From the NCBI GenBank assembly GCA_963753105.1, contig CAVWBD010000001.1, positions 372,001-436,000 of the forward strand: DNA of 64,000 nucleotides, read 5' to 3'. A model generated the notes under the pieces. The model ran no database searches and was not told the origin of the DNA. It saw only the letters and a program-made list of their open reading frames with translations. This stretch comes from SZUA-36 sp963753105 (GTDB taxonomy: Bacteria > Pseudomonadota > Gammaproteobacteria > Xanthomonadales > SZUA-36). How positions within the stretch are numbered: position 1 is the stretch's first letter; every line of letters starts with the position of its first letter. Made by a program: the position numbers and the translations under genes. Positions 62,915-64,000 of this stretch are shown in pieces.

Positions 62915-63589
62915 ATGACTACAGATCAACATGCCGTGGATGGCACCCGGCGACCAGGTGTGGCTGCTTTTAACCCCGCAGCGCTGTCAGACGCAAAGTT
63001 GCTCGGTCAATTGCTATACCGCGATCAATCGGAAAAACAGGGTGAGCGGCACGCCGGACAGTTATTGAGAAAATTCGGGGGGCTGCGCGGCCTGGTGATC
63101 GCCAGTCGCCAAGCTGCGGATGCCCGTAATGGTCTCGCTGAGCAAGACGCTGTGCAAATCCGCCTGGCGCACGAGTTGGTACGCAGACAGCTGCGACAGT
63201 CGCTGCAAAGAGGAGCTGCCCTGACCAGCCCGGCGATGACTGTGGAATACCTGCAGACCCTGTTACGGGACCGGCAAAGGGAAATATTCACCTGCCTGTT
63301 CTTGGACACCCGCCACCGGGTCATCGCGGCGGAAGATCTTTTCCAGGGTTCAATCGACGGGGCCTGTATCTATCCCAGGGTTGTCGCGGAAAGGGCATTG
63401 CGCTTGAGCGCCGCCGCAGTCATCGTGGCCCATAATCACCCGTCTGGCGTGAACGAACCAAGCCTGGCCGACCAGGCGATCACGCGCCGTCTGAAAGACG
63501 CCCTGTTGTTGTTGGAAATCCGCCTGCTGGATCATTTTGTGGTCGGTGACGGCCCGCCGGTTTCCATGGCGTCCAGAGGAATGTTGTGA
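62915..63589 (+). CDS. radC: RadC/JAB-domain protein (UPF0758)
   Basis: 224 residues: an N-terminal helix-hairpin-helix region (LLRKFGGLRGLVIASRQAA) and a JAB domain with the zinc motif AHNHPSGVNEPSLADQAIT (His-x-His ... Asp). Despite its name a role in DNA repair is not proven. In related bacteria coaBC lies between it and dut; here coaBC is absent. Confidence 0.9.
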   Translation: MTTDQHAVDGTRRPGVAAFNPAALSDAKLLGQLLYRDQSEKQGERHAGQLLRKFGGLRGLVIASRQAADARNGLAEQDAVQIRLAHELVRRQLRQSLQRGAALTSPAMTVEYLQTLLRDRQREIFTCLFLDTRHRVIAAEDLFQGSIDGACIYPRVVAERALRLSAAAVIVAHNHPSGVNEPSLADQAITRRLKDALLLLEIRLLDHFVVGDGPPVSMASRGML

Positions 63590-63647
63590 GCAAAGTGATT
63601 CATTTCACGACAAATCAGTAAAATGAAGCGTTTTAGGTGGAATTTGA

Positions 63648-63676
63648 TTGCATATTTGCGCTTATTGCGGTATAAA
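63648..63676 (+). promoter_or_regulatory. rpmB: Promoter of rpmBG
   Basis: -35 TTGCAT, 17-base spacer, -10 TATAAA; about 40 bases before the rpmB start. Very good consensus match. Confidence 0.75.
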
Positions 63677-63716
63677 GTGCGGCTCATTTTTGATAGCACA
63701 GTAATGGAATAGTCCA

Positions 63717-63953
63717 ATGTCCAGAGTTTGTCAGGTAACGGGTAAACGCCCGGTTTCCGGTAACAACGTGTCGCACTCCAACATCAAGACCAAGCGACGC
63801 TTTTTACCCAACATCCACCACCACCGTTTCTGGGTGGAAAGTGAGAACCGTTGGGTTCGTTTGCGTGTCTCCACCAAGGGGCTGCGTATCATTGACAAGA
63901 AAGGCATCGATGCCGTTTTGACCGACATGCGCGCACGTGGCGAAAAGGTCTGA
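63717..63953 (+). CDS. rpmB: 50S ribosomal protein L28
   Basis: 78 residues: MSRVCQVTGKRPVSGNNVSHSN, KTKRRFLPNIHHHRFW, and a TKGLRIIDKKGID end, all conserved. Structural protein of the large subunit. Followed after 11 bases by rpmG. Confidence 0.97.
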   Translation: MSRVCQVTGKRPVSGNNVSHSNIKTKRRFLPNIHHHRFWVESENRWVRLRVSTKGLRIIDKKGIDAVLTDMRARGEKV

Positions 63954-63964
63954 GGAGCTAAATC

Positions 63965-64000
63965 ATGGCTAAATCAGCAAGAGATAAAATCCGCCTGGTA
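63965..64000 (+). CDS. rpmG: 50S ribosomal protein L33, first 12 codons (cut by window edge)
   Basis: MAKSARDKIRLV is the conserved start of L33. GAGGAG precedes it by 8 bases. The rest is beyond the window. Confidence 0.93.
   Translation, partial: MAKSARDKIRLV

Overview
The window looks like chromosomal DNA of a gammaproteobacterium. The strongest evidence is gene order: rsmG-parA-parB next to atpI-B-E-F-H-A-G-D-C, and algC-dut-radC-rpmB-rpmG at the right edge. Both blocks are normally close to the replication origin in this class. No phage, plasmid, transposase, CRISPR, rRNA or tRNA gene was recognised. The organism cannot be named more precisely from sequence alone.

Layout. Positions 1-4.3 kb and 4.5-5.6 kb form a neutral-lipid neighbourhood: an acyl-reductase-like SDR (cut by the window edge), a TetR regulator, a phasin, a TPR protein, a wax ester synthase/diacylglycerol acyltransferase and an HSL-type lipase. 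Small secreted proteins, a methyltransferase and a cation efflux pump follow. Positions 8.7-12.6 kb hold an ECF sigma factor, a membrane anti-sigma-like protein and two exported HEAT-repeat proteins in one operon. Positions 12.9-17.5 kb hold a giant exported FG-GAP repeat protein whose frame is broken many times. Positions 18-38 kb are a miscellany of mostly single-domain genes on the minus strand: DUF885, GFA, cold shock protein, URO-D family, hemolysin III, DbpA, threonine dehydratase-like, FAH, MerR, RidA, NAT and dCMP deaminase. Positions 38.3-46.2 kb are a complete F1Fo ATP synthase operon with two tandem epsilon genes. Positions 46.3-50.3 kb carry osmC-like, parB, parA, rsmG and a lipoprotein. 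Positions 50.3-57.6 kb are a six-gene oligopeptide ABC importer operon with two substrate-binding proteins. Positions 58-64 kb carry glutamate-cysteine ligase, algC with a membrane-domain partner, dut, radC and rpmBG.

Two things colour the whole annotation. First, at least a dozen genes contain single-base frameshifts, concentrated at about 8.3-21.5 kb and often at short homopolymers, while the essential genes (ATP synthase, par, opp, rpm) are intact. This looks more like local consensus error than mass gene decay, so the affected genes are described as one gene each with the suspected break position. Second, intergenic DNA carries dispersed multi-hairpin repeats whose loops share a constant ATCC(C/A/T)T-like core while their stems differ but remain self-complementary.

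The best candidates for something unusual are the hairpin repeat family, the duplicated atpC separated by the operon terminator, the roughly 60-residue insertion in AtpB, the sigma factor/HEAT operon, and a 59-residue protein that copies the effector end of the neighbouring MerR regulator.
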